Assembly: GCF_000443165.1 (NCBI RefSeq)
Contig: NZ_ATJV01000045.1
Location: 1-64,000, forward strand
Origin: Thauera terpenica 58Eu
GTDB taxonomy: Bacteria > Pseudomonadota > Gammaproteobacteria > Burkholderiales > Rhodocyclaceae
Reading direction: 5' to 3'
DNA length: 64,000 bases
Positions 62,931 through 64,000 of the stretch are shown piece by piece. How positions within the stretch are numbered: the first letter of the stretch is position 1; every line of letters starts with the position of its first letter. Position numbers and translations under genes: made by a program. The notes below the pieces were generated by a model. That model was not told the DNA's origin. It searched no databases and was given only the letters and a program-made list of their open reading frames with translations.

Positions 62931-63793
62931 GCACCTTCACCGCCTTCGCCCTCGCCCACGGCGTCGAGATCGGCGACCTGTATTCCGGCGACCACATCCG
63001 CCGCTGCCCGACGACGGCGCACCCCAGATCGAGGAACGGTGCCTACTGGTTCGACGGCCAGCGCGGATGGGTGCAGAACTGGGAGCACGGCGACTCGGTG
63101 CAGTGGTGGAACGATCCCGCCGCGAAGCCCTGGACCGAGGCCGACAAAGCCGCCTGGGCAGACAAGCGCCGCGTGGCTCAGGCCGAGCGCCAACGTGGGC
63201 AACAACGCGCTGCCGCCCTGGCTGCTGAACTGGTCTCGCAGGCCACCCCGGCCGAGCATGGTTATCTGCGCGCCAAGGGCTTTGCCGACGCCAAGGGCCT
63301 GACGCTGGATGACGGCGGCACGCTGCTGGTCCCGATGCGCGATCTCGCCACAAACGCCTTGATCGGAGCGCAGCGCATCCGGCTGGTCGACAACGCCTGG
63401 GAGAAGCGTTACCTGCTTGGGCAGCGCACCACCGGGGCAGTGTTCGTGCTCGGCCAGCGCAAGGCATCGGAAACGTGGCTGGTCGAGGGCTACGCCACCG
63501 GCCTGTCGGTCGAGCGCGCACTCCGCCAGCTTCACATCACGGCGTCGGTGATGGTGACATTCTCCGCGCACAACCTTCAGCACTGTGCCGAGCACACCGC
63601 TGGCCGCCGGTTCGTGTTCGCCGACAACGATGCCTCGCAGACCGGCGAGAAGGCCGCGATCGCCACCGGCCTGCCGTGGGTGATGAGCCCGGAGACCGAC
63701 GAGGACGTCAACGACCTGCACATGCGCGCCGGCCTGCTGGCGGTGTGCAAGCTGGTGTTGGTGGCTCGCGCACTTGGGCGACCGCCAGCCTGA
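62927..63793 (+). CDS. Toprim-domain primase-like protein of the element
   Basis: A 288-residue protein. An N-terminal part resembling the start of phage and plasmid primases is followed by a Toprim domain with TWLVEGYATGLSVERAL (acidic Glu) and RFVFADNDASQTGEKAA (acidic DxD-type pair). A zinc-binding domain is not obvious. It overlaps the preceding gene (ATGA). Together with the helicase it gives the element a replication module. Confidence 0.85.
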   Translation: MSTFTAFALAHGVEIGDLYSGDHIRRCPTTAHPRSRNGAYWFDGQRGWVQNWEHGDSVQWWNDPAAKPWTEADKAAWADKRRVAQAERQRGQQRAAALAAELVSQATPAEHGYLRAKGFADAKGLTLDDGGTLLVPMRDLATNALIGAQRIRLVDNAWEKRYLLGQRTTGAVFVLGQRKASETWLVEGYATGLSVERALRQLHITASVMVTFSAHNLQHCAEHTAGRRFVFADNDASQTGEKAAIATGLPWVMSPETDEDVNDLHMRAGLLAVCKLVLVARALGRPPA

Positions 63794-63802
63794 CCACCCA
63801 CG

Positions 63803-63823
63803 ACCCGGCCGCGCGCCGGGTTT
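63803..63823 (+). terminator. Hairpin after the primase-like gene
   Basis: CCCGGC and GCCGGG form a perfect six-base stem around a five-base loop, followed by TTT. It lies 10 bases after the stop codon. Confidence 0.6.
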
Positions 63824-64000
63824 CTCATAGATGGTTACAGCCCAGCCGATGCTGAGTGAGCGTAGACGAGGGGCAGCAGCAAACAAACGAAGTGGCCTTC
63901 AGTCGGCGAACCGCTCACATATCGAGAAAACCTCGCTCGATCAGTGCTGACGCGATCCCGCGCATCGCCTCAAGCCCGGTCATCTGCAATGAAACGCCCC
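63824..64000. other. End of window, no gene recognised
   Basis: The last 177 bases contain no frame that I can support as coding. The element clearly continues beyond the window. Confidence 0.5.

Overview
The window is GC-rich, densely coded chromosomal DNA from a betaproteobacterium, most likely of the Rhodocyclales (Thauera/Azoarcus type). This rests on the gene content: a ribF-ileS-lspA-fkpB-ispH operon, norEF-like genes, TRAP transporters feeding aromatic and sulfate-ester catabolism, and an H-NS-like protein with an Ala/Pro linker. The placement is inferred, not proven. Functions are read from motifs and gene order; no database search was run.

Left third (1-31.5 kb), mostly housekeeping. 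A Rieske oxygenase truncated by the window edge is followed by the five-gene ribF operon on the minus strand. Next come amiC and tsaE, with queG divergent from tsaE, then slyX. A Crp/Fnr regulator fused to a PilJ-like sensor domain faces norEF-like genes. The run continues with creA, sstT, a MATE pump, rlhA, a VanZ-like protein, a sugar dehydrogenase, an HDOD-GAF protein and dgkA. A divergent mepK/LdtD-type cell-wall pair, an MFS carrier, an H-NS-like protein, an NhaR-like regulator and a bacterial voltage-gated sodium channel coupled to a TerB/DUF697 protein complete it.

Middle (31.5-41.2 kb), an accessory patchwork. It holds truncated gene copies (retropepsin tail, NERD protein, rtcB start, WYL and Fic-like fragments). 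It also holds a minus-strand cassette of three short genes with a leader-like sequence repeated three times, one copy followed by an intrinsic terminator. A MerR / VIT-vWA pair and a two-gene unit, an exported nuclease-like protein plus a membrane coiled-coil protein, follow. These are the most likely places for undescribed biology.

41-57 kb, catabolic islands. A hemerythrin gene is followed by an operon of TRAP transporter, cytoplasmic sulfatase and SulP carrier with a divergent LysR gene. A second LysR-controlled operon encodes a VOC protein, a fumarylacetoacetase-family hydrolase, a maleylacetoacetate isomerase, acetoacetyl-CoA synthetase and another TRAP transporter. It looks like a ring-cleavage route ending in fumarate and acetoacetyl-CoA.

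Right end (57.1-64 kb): the integrase-proximal end of an integrated element. It begins beside a terminator and a fragment resembling a tRNA-Ser 3' end, then integrase, AlpA-type regulator, ParB-like protein, helicase, a replication-type protein and a Toprim primase, mostly with overlapping or closely abutting genes. The element runs off the window.
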